A stretch of 64,000 bases of DNA from NCBI RefSeq assembly GCF_900116645.1, contig NZ_FPBO01000004.1, positions 186,001 through 250,000 on the forward strand, written 5' to 3'. The notes beneath the pieces were generated by a model that worked only from the letters and a program-made list of their open reading frames with translations, made no database searches and was not told where the DNA came from. The stretch is from Pseudoduganella namucuonensis. Its GTDB lineage: Bacteria > Pseudomonadota > Gammaproteobacteria > Burkholderiales > Burkholderiaceae_D. How positions within the stretch are numbered: position 1 is the stretch's first letter; every line of letters begins with the position of its first letter. Of the stretch, positions 34,501 through 42,479 are shown in pieces. The translations under genes were made by a program, and so were the position numbers.

Positions 34501-37382
34501 TTGCGTTTGATGGTGATGGCCTTGCCGCTGTAGGCGACGATCTGGTCCGCGTCGTCGAAGCTCTCGGAGCTGGACACGCCCGGCTTGATGAAGTGCACGC
34601 GGAACTGGCGCTGCGCGACCATGCCCTTGTACTGGCCGGCGCGGTCGCCGATGGTGAGCGTGCCGGTCTTGTCGTTGTAGCTGAACGGGATGCGGCTGGA
34701 CTCGCCCCGCTCGTAGGCCTTGGTGACGCCGTCGTCCTCGTACAGGCTGGTCTGGCCGTCGGCGCCGGTGTAGACCTTCAGCGTGATCGGCGCGTCCGGC
34801 TTCTCGTCGACGTACTGGGTCACGGGACCCATGGTCAGGATGGCGCCGGCCTTCACCAGCAGCGGCATGCGGGTGGCGGGCGCCTTCACGACCACCGACG
34901 CGCCACCCTTGTGCAGTTCGCCCGTGTAGAAGTCGTACCACGACGCGCCCTTGGGCATGTACACGCTGCGTTCGCGCGCGCCGTACACGTGCACCGGCGC
35001 GACCAGCAGGTCGCGGCCGAACAGGTACTGGTCCTTGATGTCCTTGACCCGCTCGTCGTTGGGGAAGTCCATCACCAGGCCGCGCATGATGGTGCCCGAG
35101 TTGTAATGGGTGTCCGCGGCGGCCGAGTAGATGTAGGGCATCAGGCGATAGCGCAGCTTCAGGTACCACAGCATGGACTCGCGCATGTCCGAGTTTTCCG
35201 GCGAGATGAGGTGGATCTCGCGCCTGACCACTTCGCCGTGCGAGCGGAACTGCGGCGTGAGGGCGCCGAACTGGAACCAGCGCAGGTTCAGTTCGCGCCA
35301 CTCCTTCTCGTCCTCGGGCTTCATCTGCGCGGCCGTCGTCGCGCGGTTTTCCTGGGCCGAGCCGACGTCGCCGCTCTGGTAGCGGGTTTCCTGCGCGTAG
35401 CCGCCGATGTCGTGCGTCCAGTTCGGGATGCCGGACATGGAGAAGTTGACGCCGGCCGAGATCTGGTCATACAGATTGTTCCAGCGGGCCACCACGTCCC
35501 CGCTCCACACGGCCACCGAGTTGCGCTGGATGCCGGCGAAGCCCGAGCGCGACAGGATGTACTGGCGCGTGTCCGGCTGGTCGCGGTTCAGGCCATCGAT
35601 CAGCGCCTTGGTGTGCTGCAGGCTGTAGCTGTTGAAGGTGACCTCGCCCGCGCCATGCACGGTCGGGCCGATCAGCTTCTTGAAGTCCGCCGGCCGGGTG
35701 TTCGACAGCACGTCCGGCTCGCTGTTGTCCATCCACCAGGCGTCGAAGCCCAGGTCCACCAGCTTGGACTTCATCTGGCGGTAGTAGATGTCGCGCGCCT
35801 CCTGCGTGTAGGGGTCGTAGTGGCTGTTCTTGTAGCCGGGGCCGACCCAGTCCAGGGCGCCGTCCTCGACGTTCTTGGTCCACATGTGGCCCTTGGCGGC
35901 CAGTTCCTTGTAGTTGTCGGTGTTCGAGTAGAACTTGCCCCACACGGACAGCATGATGCGGGCCTTGTTCTTGTGGACCTCGTCCACCATGCCCTTGGGA
36001 TCCGGGAAGCGCGCCTTGTCGAAGTCGTGCGAGCCCCAGCCATTCTCGGGCCAGTAGAACCAGTCCTGCACGATGTTGTCCAGCGGCCAGCCGCGCTTGC
36101 GGTGCTCGCGCAGCACGCCCAGCAACTGCTCCTGGGTCCCGTAGGTCTGGCGCGACTGCCAGTAGCCATAGGCCCATTTCGGCATCATCGGCGCCTGGCC
36201 GGTCAGGTGGCGGTAGCCCGCGATGACCTTGTCCATGTTGTCGGCGCTGATCACGTGGTAGTCGATGCCCTCGGCCACTTCGGACGAGAACGTCAGCGAA
36301 TGGCGCTCGGCTTCGGGCAGGGGATCGTTATGGGTGATGGCGACCATGCCGCCGGACGGCTTCCACTCCAGGTGCAGCTTGACCGGCTTGCCCTTGGCGA
36401 ATTTCACCTCGAAGTTGTGGTACCACGGGTTCCAGTCCTGGCGCCAGACGTCCAGCACCTCTTTGCCGTCCACGGTCAGCGTCGCGTAGTCGGACGCGTA
36501 CAGCTGCATCTTGTGCACGCCGGGCTTGTCGGAGCTGAGCGTCGCGTCCCACACGACCTTGAGGTCCTTCAGGTTCTTCAGGTCCTTGCTGGAACCGAGT
36601 TCCTTGGGCCAGTTCTCGGCCACGTCCTTCAGGTACTGGTAGGCGATGTCGCGCTCGTGGCGGGTCAGCACCAGCTTGCCGTCGACGTAGTAGCGCGCCG
36701 TCAGGCCGCCTTCCTTGCCCTGGTCGTCGACCAGCTTGAGGTCGCGCCCCATCGGGCCGTAGGGCTTGGCGTCGCCGAAGCGGGAGATGGAATTGTTATC
36801 CCACAGGACGCCGTAGTTCTTGTCCGAGACCACGAACGGCACGGCCACGTCCATATTGTGCTGGGCCAGCGTCACGTCCTCGCCGTTCATGTTCATCTGG
36901 CCGTTCTGGTGCTGGCCCAGGCCGTAGAAGGCGTCCTTGGTGCCGTGGTTGAAGCCCTGCTTGATGGCCATGTAGGGCTTGCCGCCGATGGTGACGGGCG
37001 CCATGCTCTCGGACGCCTGGCGCAGGAAGACCTCGCCCTTGGCGTTGGTGAATTGCACCAGGCCGGTCTTCAGCGAGACGGTGGCCGAGATCTTGCCGGC
37101 CTTGAGGGTGACCGAATCGCCGGCCGATTTGGCGACGCTGAAATCGCAGGCGCAGGGCGCGGCCACCGTCATCAGCGACGGCGAGCGTTTCTTGCCCGGC
37201 TGGTCGAGCTTGACGACGTGGATGATGTCGTCGCGCATGACTTCGAGCCGCACTTCCTTGGCGGCGCCCTCGTCGGGCAGCACCACCACGCCGGTGGCGG
37301 TCTTTTCGAAGCTGCCGGCCAGGGCCGGATTCATGGCGACCAGCGCCAGCCAGGTTACCGCGGTCATTTGTTTCAGTTGCAT
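34497..37382 (-). CDS. GH31 alpha-xylosidase-like enzyme (exported)
   Basis: A 961-residue family 31 hydrolase with a signal peptide ending AMNPALAG. The catalytic barrel has WQSRQTYGTQEQLL and the nucleophile Asp552 in WWMDNSEPD. A roughly 140-residue insert before the barrel (ARYYVDGKLVLTRHERDIAY to HLEWKPSGG) looks like the PA14 domain described in Cellvibrio japonicus Xyl31A, an alpha-xylosidase for xyloglucan oligosaccharides. The GH35, GH95 and GH3 neighbours support the same role: removing terminal xylose from the non-reducing end. Alpha-glucosidase activity cannot be excluded from sequence. It lies 28 bp after GH35 and overlaps GH3. Confidence 0.88.
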   Translation of the reverse strand: MQLKQMTAVTWLALVAMNPALAGSFEKTATGVVVLPDEGAAKEVRLEVMRDDIIHVVKLDQPGKKRSPSLMTVAAPCACDFSVAKSAGDSVTLKAGKISATVSLKTGLVQFTNAKGEVFLRQASESMAPVTIGGKPYMAIKQGFNHGTKDAFYGLGQHQNGQMNMNGEDVTLAQHNMDVAVPFVVSDKNYGVLWDNNSISRFGDAKPYGPMGRDLKLVDDQGKEGGLTARYYVDGKLVLTRHERDIAYQYLKDVAENWPKELGSSKDLKNLKDLKVVWDATLSSDKPGVHKMQLYASDYATLTVDGKEVLDVWRQDWNPWYHNFEVKFAKGKPVKLHLEWKPSGGMVAITHNDPLPEAERHSLTFSSEVAEGIDYHVISADNMDKVIAGYRHLTGQAPMMPKWAYGYWQSRQTYGTQEQLLGVLREHRKRGWPLDNIVQDWFYWPENGWGSHDFDKARFPDPKGMVDEVHKNKARIMLSVWGKFYSNTDNYKELAAKGHMWTKNVEDGALDWVGPGYKNSHYDPYTQEARDIYYRQMKSKLVDLGFDAWWMDNSEPDVLSNTRPADFKKLIGPTVHGAGEVTFNSYSLQHTKALIDGLNRDQPDTRQYILSRSGFAGIQRNSVAVWSGDVVARWNNLYDQISAGVNFSMSGIPNWTHDIGGYAQETRYQSGDVGSAQENRATTAAQMKPEDEKEWRELNLRWFQFGALTPQFRSHGEVVRREIHLISPENSDMRESMLWYLKLRYRLMPYIYSAAADTHYNSGTIMRGLVMDFPNDERVKDIKDQYLFGRDLLVAPVHVYGARERSVYMPKGASWYDFYTGELHKGGASVVVKAPATRMPLLVKAGAILTMGPVTQYVDEKPDAPITLKVYTGADGQTSLYEDDGVTKAYERGESSRIPFSYNDKTGTLTIGDRAGQYKGMVAQRQFRVHFIKPGVSSSESFDDADQIVAYSGKAITIKRK

Positions 37383-37410
37383 TTGTGTCCTCCGATATTC
37401 TTCATGTTCT

Positions 37411-39075
37411 TTAGTACTTACCCAGTTTCACCCGCAGCACAACGGGATTGGCTGGCAGGTTCAGGCCGTAATCGACCTGGTCGCCGTTCCAATTGCGCTC
37501 CAAGACCCACTTGCCGGACGGGTCGAAACGCCCCTCCTCCACCCGCGCGAACATCGAGGGCTTGCCCTCGTTGCCGCCGGCGCCGGCGAATTTCAGGCGG
37601 ATATGCTGGCCGATGACGATGAATTCGTCGTCGCCGATCTGCGCGATCGCGGCGCCGCCATTCGGCGTCTCCGTGTTCGGCGGCGTGTCCTTCAAATTGG
37701 GGAACCAGGCCTTCTCGCCGAATTGCCACTCCCTGAAGGAGGCGCTGACTTTCCAGCCGCGCAGCGCCACGCTCTGCTCGGCGCGGTCGTCGCCCTCGGC
37801 GACACCGCGCGTGTTGCCCTCGAACGCCCACTTGGCCCACTGCCGTTCCATCGGCCGGAAGGCGGCGTAGATCTTGCCGAACGGTTCCACCATCGCCTTG
37901 TCGTAGCCCTTGGCGCCCAGCGGGAAGTTGCTGTATTCGGCGTAGTCGATGCCGAACGGGGCGTAGCCCAGCGCGCCGCGGCCCAGCACCAGGTAGGCAT
38001 AACGCGCATAGGTCGCGGCGTTGCCCATTTCCGGCACCATCAGCGCGTTGTCCGGGCGCTGGAACTGGTCCAGCGTGGCGGCCACCTTGGCCGACTCGGG
38101 CAGGTAGATGTCCGGGGCGGCGAAATCGATGTGCGGCGCGGCGGCCTTGTAGATGTCGATCACGTCGTACGTCGGGCCGCCGCTGGCGAAATTGCTCTTC
38201 CACGGCGCCAGCGGTTCCAGCGGATCGCGCAGGGCGTTGTTGACGTACATGGGCAGGTCGTACACCGCGCGCCCGGCCTTCGCGATCTCCTCGATGTAGC
38301 TGGCCACCGCGTAGCTGTGGAAATACTGGCCGGCGTAGTCGCCATACACCTCGCTCCAGCTGCCCTTGGCCGCCAGTGGCACCGGGGACTTCTTGCGCTC
38401 CAACACCGCCCGCGGCACCGGCTGGCCGAACGCGGCCTGGCCGCGCGGGCTGAAATCGCGCTCGAAGCCAAAGGTGCCGACCTCGTTCTCCACCTGCATC
38501 ATGATGACCGTCCGGTGCTCCTGGTCGATCTTCTTGATGTGGCTCATCAGCGCAACGAAGGCCTTCTTGTCGGCCTTCAGCGTCTCCTCGCCCAGCGGCG
38601 ACAGGCAATAGGTGGTCTTGCCGTCCGGGCCCACCATGCGTGGGAAGCGCTGGTTGTTGAATTTGACCCACTCGGGGGTGTATTGAGGGCTGGTGTTTTT
38701 CCAGGTGCCGAACCACAGCAACACCAGGCGCACCTTGTTCTGGCGCGCCTGCGCCAGCAGCGTGTCCACGTAGCTGAAATCGAATTTGCCTTCGACCGGC
38801 TCGATCTGCTCCCACGCGACCGGAATCTCGACCGTGTTCGCGTGCATGTCCCTGGCGGCGGCCCAGACCTTGGCCAGGGCCCGCGGATAGTTGCTGGAAT
38901 TGTGCGCCTGCGCGCCCAGCATGACAAAGGGAGCGCCGTCGACGATCAGCGCGTGGCGGCCGTCTTTTTTCACCAGGTGCGGCAGGCCGGCGCCGGCTTG
39001 CGACACCTGGGCGCCGGCCGTGGCCATGGCCGCCAGGCACAGGGCGGCCAGCAGCCGGCTGGAAGTCTTGCTCAT
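37411..39075 (-). CDS. GH35 beta-galactosidase, DUF5597 type (exported)
   Basis: A 554-residue family 35 enzyme. The signal peptide is near LLAALCLAAMATAGAQ. The acid/base is Glu198 in QVENEVG and the nucleophile Glu349 in VPEMGN. The C-terminal part (EFIVIGQHIRLKF onward) is the DUF5597-type beta domain. The size and layout match Cellvibrio Bgl35A, which removes galactose from xyloglucan side chains. The ATG at 39075 is chosen for AGGA 8 bp upstream; an in-frame extension to 39132 would bury the signal peptide. It starts the GH35-GH31-GH3 group and is separated from the upstream TonB receptor gene by two stem-loops. Confidence 0.9.
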   Translation of the reverse strand: MSKTSSRLLAALCLAAMATAGAQVSQAGAGLPHLVKKDGRHALIVDGAPFVMLGAQAHNSSNYPRALAKVWAAARDMHANTVEIPVAWEQIEPVEGKFDFSYVDTLLAQARQNKVRLVLLWFGTWKNTSPQYTPEWVKFNNQRFPRMVGPDGKTTYCLSPLGEETLKADKKAFVALMSHIKKIDQEHRTVIMMQVENEVGTFGFERDFSPRGQAAFGQPVPRAVLERKKSPVPLAAKGSWSEVYGDYAGQYFHSYAVASYIEEIAKAGRAVYDLPMYVNNALRDPLEPLAPWKSNFASGGPTYDVIDIYKAAAPHIDFAAPDIYLPESAKVAATLDQFQRPDNALMVPEMGNAATYARYAYLVLGRGALGYAPFGIDYAEYSNFPLGAKGYDKAMVEPFGKIYAAFRPMERQWAKWAFEGNTRGVAEGDDRAEQSVALRGWKVSASFREWQFGEKAWFPNLKDTPPNTETPNGGAAIAQIGDDEFIVIGQHIRLKFAGAGGNEGKPSMFARVEEGRFDPSGKWVLERNWNGDQVDYGLNLPANPVVLRVKLGKY

Positions 39076-39112
39076 GTGTTCATCCTTCGAGGACTGATGA
39101 TGGAAAAAGTTC

Positions 39113-39159
39113 ATCGCGGATAAGGGCTCCACATACTACGGGATTCCCTTATCCGCGAT
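39113..39159. repeat. 14-bp perfect inverted repeat before GH35
   Basis: ATCGCGGATAAGGG (39113-39126) and CCCTTATCCGCGAT (39146-39159) pair perfectly around a 19-nt loop. On the minus strand it lies between the TonB receptor terminator and the GH35 start, and TTTTT follows a few bases after the stem. It could be a second terminator, an RNA-stabilising stem in the GH35 leader, or an operator. Confidence 0.6.
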
Positions 39160-39165
39160 CAGCCT

Positions 39166-39209
39166 AAAAAAAAGCCTCTTGCGGCCCGAAACCGGGATCG
39201 CAAGAGGCT
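39166..39209 (-). terminator. Rho-independent terminator after the TonB receptor gene
   Basis: AGCCTCTTGCG (39173-39183) and CGCAAGAGGCT (39199-39209) form an 11-bp stem with a 15-nt loop, followed on the minus strand by a run of seven Ts (39166-39172). It is 12 bp past the receptor stop. It separates receptor expression from the hydrolases downstream, at least partly. Confidence 0.85.
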
Positions 39210-39220
39210 ATGCTTTTTTC

Positions 39221-42200
39221 TTAGAAGGAGTACGTCATTTTCGCGGTGTAGCGCGGACCGGAGACGAACCATGCGCGGCCCTTGGTGCCGATATGCTGGT
39301 CCATCAGCTGGCGGTACACCGAGTTGGTCAGGTTGGTCGCCTCCAGGCCGATCTGCATGCGGTCGTTGATCTTGTAGAAGATCGACGCGTCCAGCTGACC
39401 GTAGTCGTCCGCCCAGGTCGGCAGGCCCCACACGATGTTGCGCTGGCCGAAGGTCGGGCTGGCCGGATTGGTGTCGGTGCCGTCGCTGCCGTTGGTGCCG
39501 TTGGCGTTGACCGACTGCAGGCTCTTCGAGCGCCAGCTGTAGGCCAGGCGGCTCGAGACCGGTCCCTTGTCGTACATCAGCGCGACATTGAACGAGCGGC
39601 GCGACAGGCCTTGCAGCGGCAGGTTGCCGAAGGTCTGGCCGTTGGTGTCGCAACCGTTCATGTTCAGGTTCAGGTTGGCGGCGCCGCCGGTGCTGGAGCA
39701 GTAGGCCGAGAACACCGGGTTGTACAGCTTCTGCTTGCTGTCCACGAAGGTGAAGTTGGCCTGCATGCCCAGGCCGGAGAGCAGGCCTGGCAACTGGTCG
39801 AAGGTCTGCTGGTAGGCCAGTTCGAAGCCGCGCGCCGAACCCTTGGCGCCGTTCACCGGGCCGGTCACGACGAAGTCCTGCATCTTGCCGGTCACGTCGG
39901 GCAACTGGTAGTTGTAGACCTGGTTGACGATGATGTCCTTCAGTTCCTTGTCGAACACCGCCAGCGTCAACGAACCCACCGGCGCGAAGTACCACTCGGC
40001 CGTCACGTCGAACTGGTTGGCCTTGATCGGGGTCAGCTTGGGGTTGCCGCTCGCGGTGCCGCTGCGATTCACGCTGTTGACCACCATCGTGCCGGCGGCG
40101 GTGTTGGTGGTGGTGCTGGCGCTCTGCGTCATGCTGGTGTAGGCCTGCAACTGCGAGAAGTCCGGGCGCGACAGGGCCGAGGCGAAGGCGAAGCGGAACT
40201 GCAGCTTCTCGCTGGCTTTCAGGCGCAGGTTCAGGCTGGGCAGCACATTGTCGTAGGAGTTGTCGAAGTCCTGCTTGGCGGAGAAAGCCGGGATGTTCGG
40301 GATGGCGACGCCGGTCACGGACACGCCAGGCGGGATCACCGGCGCGTTGTTCGTGAACACGGTGTAGCCACGCGCCGTCATGTCCGTTTTCACGTAACGC
40401 ACGCCGACATTGCCGTCGATCGGGTATTTCAGGTCGTCGAAGCCGAAGCGCAGCTGCGTGTACACCGCCTTGGTCTTCTCGGACTGGTCGTTGATGCCGG
40501 CCGGATCGGTGCCGAAGGTCGCGGCCTTCCACGGATCGCACGAGCCCCAGCCCTGCTTGACCCTTTGCTCCTCGCACAGGATGTCGTGGTACTTGTGCAG
40601 CGCCTCGTAGCTGGCCGGGTAGCCGGTGGCCAGCGACACGTTGGGGAACACCAACGACGGCACGGCGACCTTGCCGTTGAAGAAGTTGTCGAAGCTGTGC
40701 AGGCTGGTGTTGCCGCTGAAGCGCGGGTCGCCCAGGTAGGCCAGCTGGCTGATGTTCCAGCCCAGCTGCCACGGCTGCGAGATCGGCGACCAGTTGTAGC
40801 TCGGGTTGCTGTTCTCGTTCACCGAGGTGCGCTCGGTCAGGCGCACGCCGAAACGCACGTCGCGCAGCACCGGATGGTCGAAGTCATACTTGGCGTCGCC
40901 CTTCCAGGCCTTCGAGTCGGCCTTGCTCCGATCCTGGTGCTCCATGGTGAAGGCCCAGTAGTAATTCTTCGGATCGGCCAGGTAGGCGCGGTCGGCGGCG
41001 TCGAACGACAGCACCGGCACGTCGCCGCGCAGGTCCAGCGTCTCCTTCGGCATCTGCACGCCGGTGGCCACGGTCGAATCGAAGCTGTTGGTCTTGGCCT
41101 TGATGCTCTGCAGGTCGGAGGTCAGGGTCCACGCGGGGGACGGCTTCCACTGCACGTTCCAGGAGATGTCGGTGGTGTCCGACTTGCGGTTCGCGGTGCG
41201 CACGTCGTCGCCGAAGTTGATGCCGCCGTCCGCCGGCGCCGTCAGGGTGCCGGTCAGCAGCGCGCCGTTGGCGTCGTAGGTGGCGTCCGGGCTGACGCGG
41301 ATGTTGTAGGGGTTGGACTGGGCGAAGATGGCCTGTTCGTCCCACTGCATCTGGTAGCGCGACTTGAAGTAGGTGACCGAGCTGCGCAGATCGTTGTTCA
41401 GTTTCCACTGCAGCGCGCCGTAGGCGCCTTCGCGCTCGCGGTCGAATTCCAGCGTGCGCCACTGCGCGCCCTTCGGCACCCAGACGGTCTTGCCGTTTTC
41501 GGTGCGTGGATAGTAGGGTTCGACCTGGAAGGCGTCGGTGCGGACCGCGCTCTCCGAGTGGGCCAGGTCGACCAGCGCGCCGAATTCGCCCAGGTCGGTC
41601 TTCCAGCGGTTCGAGATCAGGCCGGAGATCGACGGCGAGGTCTTGCCGCCCTTCAGCTTGGAATAGGTGGTGTCCACCGAGATGGCGGCCTTGAAGCCCT
41701 TGTAGTCGAAGGGCATGGCGGTGCGCAGGTTGACCAGGCCGCTGACGGCGCCCTCGGTCTGCTCGGCGGACGGGTTTTTATAGACGTCCACGCCGGCCAT
41801 CAGCTCGGGCGGCACGTCCTCGAAGTTCAGCGAGCGGCCGCCGTTGGCCGAGAAGGAATCACGGCCGTTCAGTTCCGAGCGCACATAGGTCAGGCCGCGG
41901 ATGGTGACGCCGGAGCCTTCCACCGAGTAGTGCTCCGGATCGCCCTTGGACATGGTGCGGTCGATCGCCACGCCCACCACGCGCTGCAGCACTTCCGTCA
42001 CGGAGCGGTCCGGCAGCTTGCCGATGTCGGCGGCGACGATGGAATCGACGATCTCGTCGGAGTTTTGCTTGAGCTTCTGGGCCGAGTTCAGCGCGGCGCG
42101 CTGGCCGGTGACGACCACGACGGCCGCCTCGTTCGCCGGCTCGGCCGGCGCGGTCTGGGCGATGGCGATGTTGCCCGACAGCAGTGCGGCGACGCCGACG

Positions 42201-42229
42201 GCGATCGCGGTTTTCTTAAACGCTCTCAT
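39221..42229 (-). CDS. TonB-dependent receptor of the xyloglucan locus
   Basis: A 1002-residue outer-membrane receptor. The signal peptide is near AIAVGVAALLSGNIAIAQ. A TonB box-like VVVVTGQRAALNSA precedes the plug (SVTEVLQRVVGVAIDR; VTIRGLTYVRSELNGRD), and the chain ends in Phe (KMTYSF). It shows the long-loop design of receptors that import oligosaccharides. Position between GH95 and GH35 in a locus that otherwise matches xyloglucan degradation indicates uptake of xyloglucan oligosaccharides. Three LacI-type operator motifs lie 42-97 bp upstream, so it is likely repressed without substrate. AGGAGA precedes the ATG at a slightly long spacing. Confidence 0.92.
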   Translation of the reverse strand: MRAFKKTAIAVGVAALLSGNIAIAQTAPAEPANEAAVVVVTGQRAALNSAQKLKQNSDEIVDSIVAADIGKLPDRSVTEVLQRVVGVAIDRTMSKGDPEHYSVEGSGVTIRGLTYVRSELNGRDSFSANGGRSLNFEDVPPELMAGVDVYKNPSAEQTEGAVSGLVNLRTAMPFDYKGFKAAISVDTTYSKLKGGKTSPSISGLISNRWKTDLGEFGALVDLAHSESAVRTDAFQVEPYYPRTENGKTVWVPKGAQWRTLEFDREREGAYGALQWKLNNDLRSSVTYFKSRYQMQWDEQAIFAQSNPYNIRVSPDATYDANGALLTGTLTAPADGGINFGDDVRTANRKSDTTDISWNVQWKPSPAWTLTSDLQSIKAKTNSFDSTVATGVQMPKETLDLRGDVPVLSFDAADRAYLADPKNYYWAFTMEHQDRSKADSKAWKGDAKYDFDHPVLRDVRFGVRLTERTSVNENSNPSYNWSPISQPWQLGWNISQLAYLGDPRFSGNTSLHSFDNFFNGKVAVPSLVFPNVSLATGYPASYEALHKYHDILCEEQRVKQGWGSCDPWKAATFGTDPAGINDQSEKTKAVYTQLRFGFDDLKYPIDGNVGVRYVKTDMTARGYTVFTNNAPVIPPGVSVTGVAIPNIPAFSAKQDFDNSYDNVLPSLNLRLKASEKLQFRFAFASALSRPDFSQLQAYTSMTQSASTTTNTAAGTMVVNSVNRSGTASGNPKLTPIKANQFDVTAEWYFAPVGSLTLAVFDKELKDIIVNQVYNYQLPDVTGKMQDFVVTGPVNGAKGSARGFELAYQQTFDQLPGLLSGLGMQANFTFVDSKQKLYNPVFSAYCSSTGGAANLNLNMNGCDTNGQTFGNLPLQGLSRRSFNVALMYDKGPVSSRLAYSWRSKSLQSVNANGTNGSDGTDTNPASPTFGQRNIVWGLPTWADDYGQLDASIFYKINDRMQIGLEATNLTNSVYRQLMDQHIGTKGRAWFVSGPRYTAKMTYSF

Positions 42230-42270
42230 TTAGTATGTCTCCTGATTTTATACTTTTAGCCACATTTTCA

Positions 42271-42326
42271 TGAAAACGATTTCACTTATCAAGAAATCGA
42301 TTTCATTTGTTTTGAAACCGTTTTCA
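42271..42326 (-). promoter_or_regulatory. array of three LacI-type operators upstream of the TonB receptor
   Basis: Three 14-bp near-palindromes with a central CG occur at 42271-42284 (TGAAAACGATTTCA), 42292-42305 (AGAAATCGATTTCA) and 42313-42326 (TGAAACCGTTTTCA). They are evenly placed, 21 bp apart, about two helical turns. The design matches operators of LacI/GalR family regulators. On the minus strand a TATAAA lies just downstream of the first site, so bound repressor would cover the -35 region. No LacI-family gene is in the window. Confidence 0.7.
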
Positions 42327-42349
42327 TAGTACTCATATTGAGGCCGCGG

Positions 42350-42479
42350 TGTCAAATCAAAATCCGCTCCGCAGTCGCTTTTGTTGCGTAAGCGAACAGT
42401 TCCAAACAGTTCCACATAGAAAAACGCATCGCGGGCGCGCTGTCAAATCCCATCCGCGGTCGCCGTCACTTTTGTTGCG
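42350..42479. repeat. imperfect direct repeat overlapping the GH95 3' end
   Basis: Copy 1 (42350-42388) and copy 2 (42441-42479) both begin TGTCAAATC, share a CCGC-GTCGC core and end TTTTGTTGCG. Copy 2 covers the last codons of the GH95 gene, so copy 1 looks like a decayed duplicate of that 3' end. A short tandem ACAGTTCCAA/ACAGTTCC lies between them. Confidence 0.4.
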
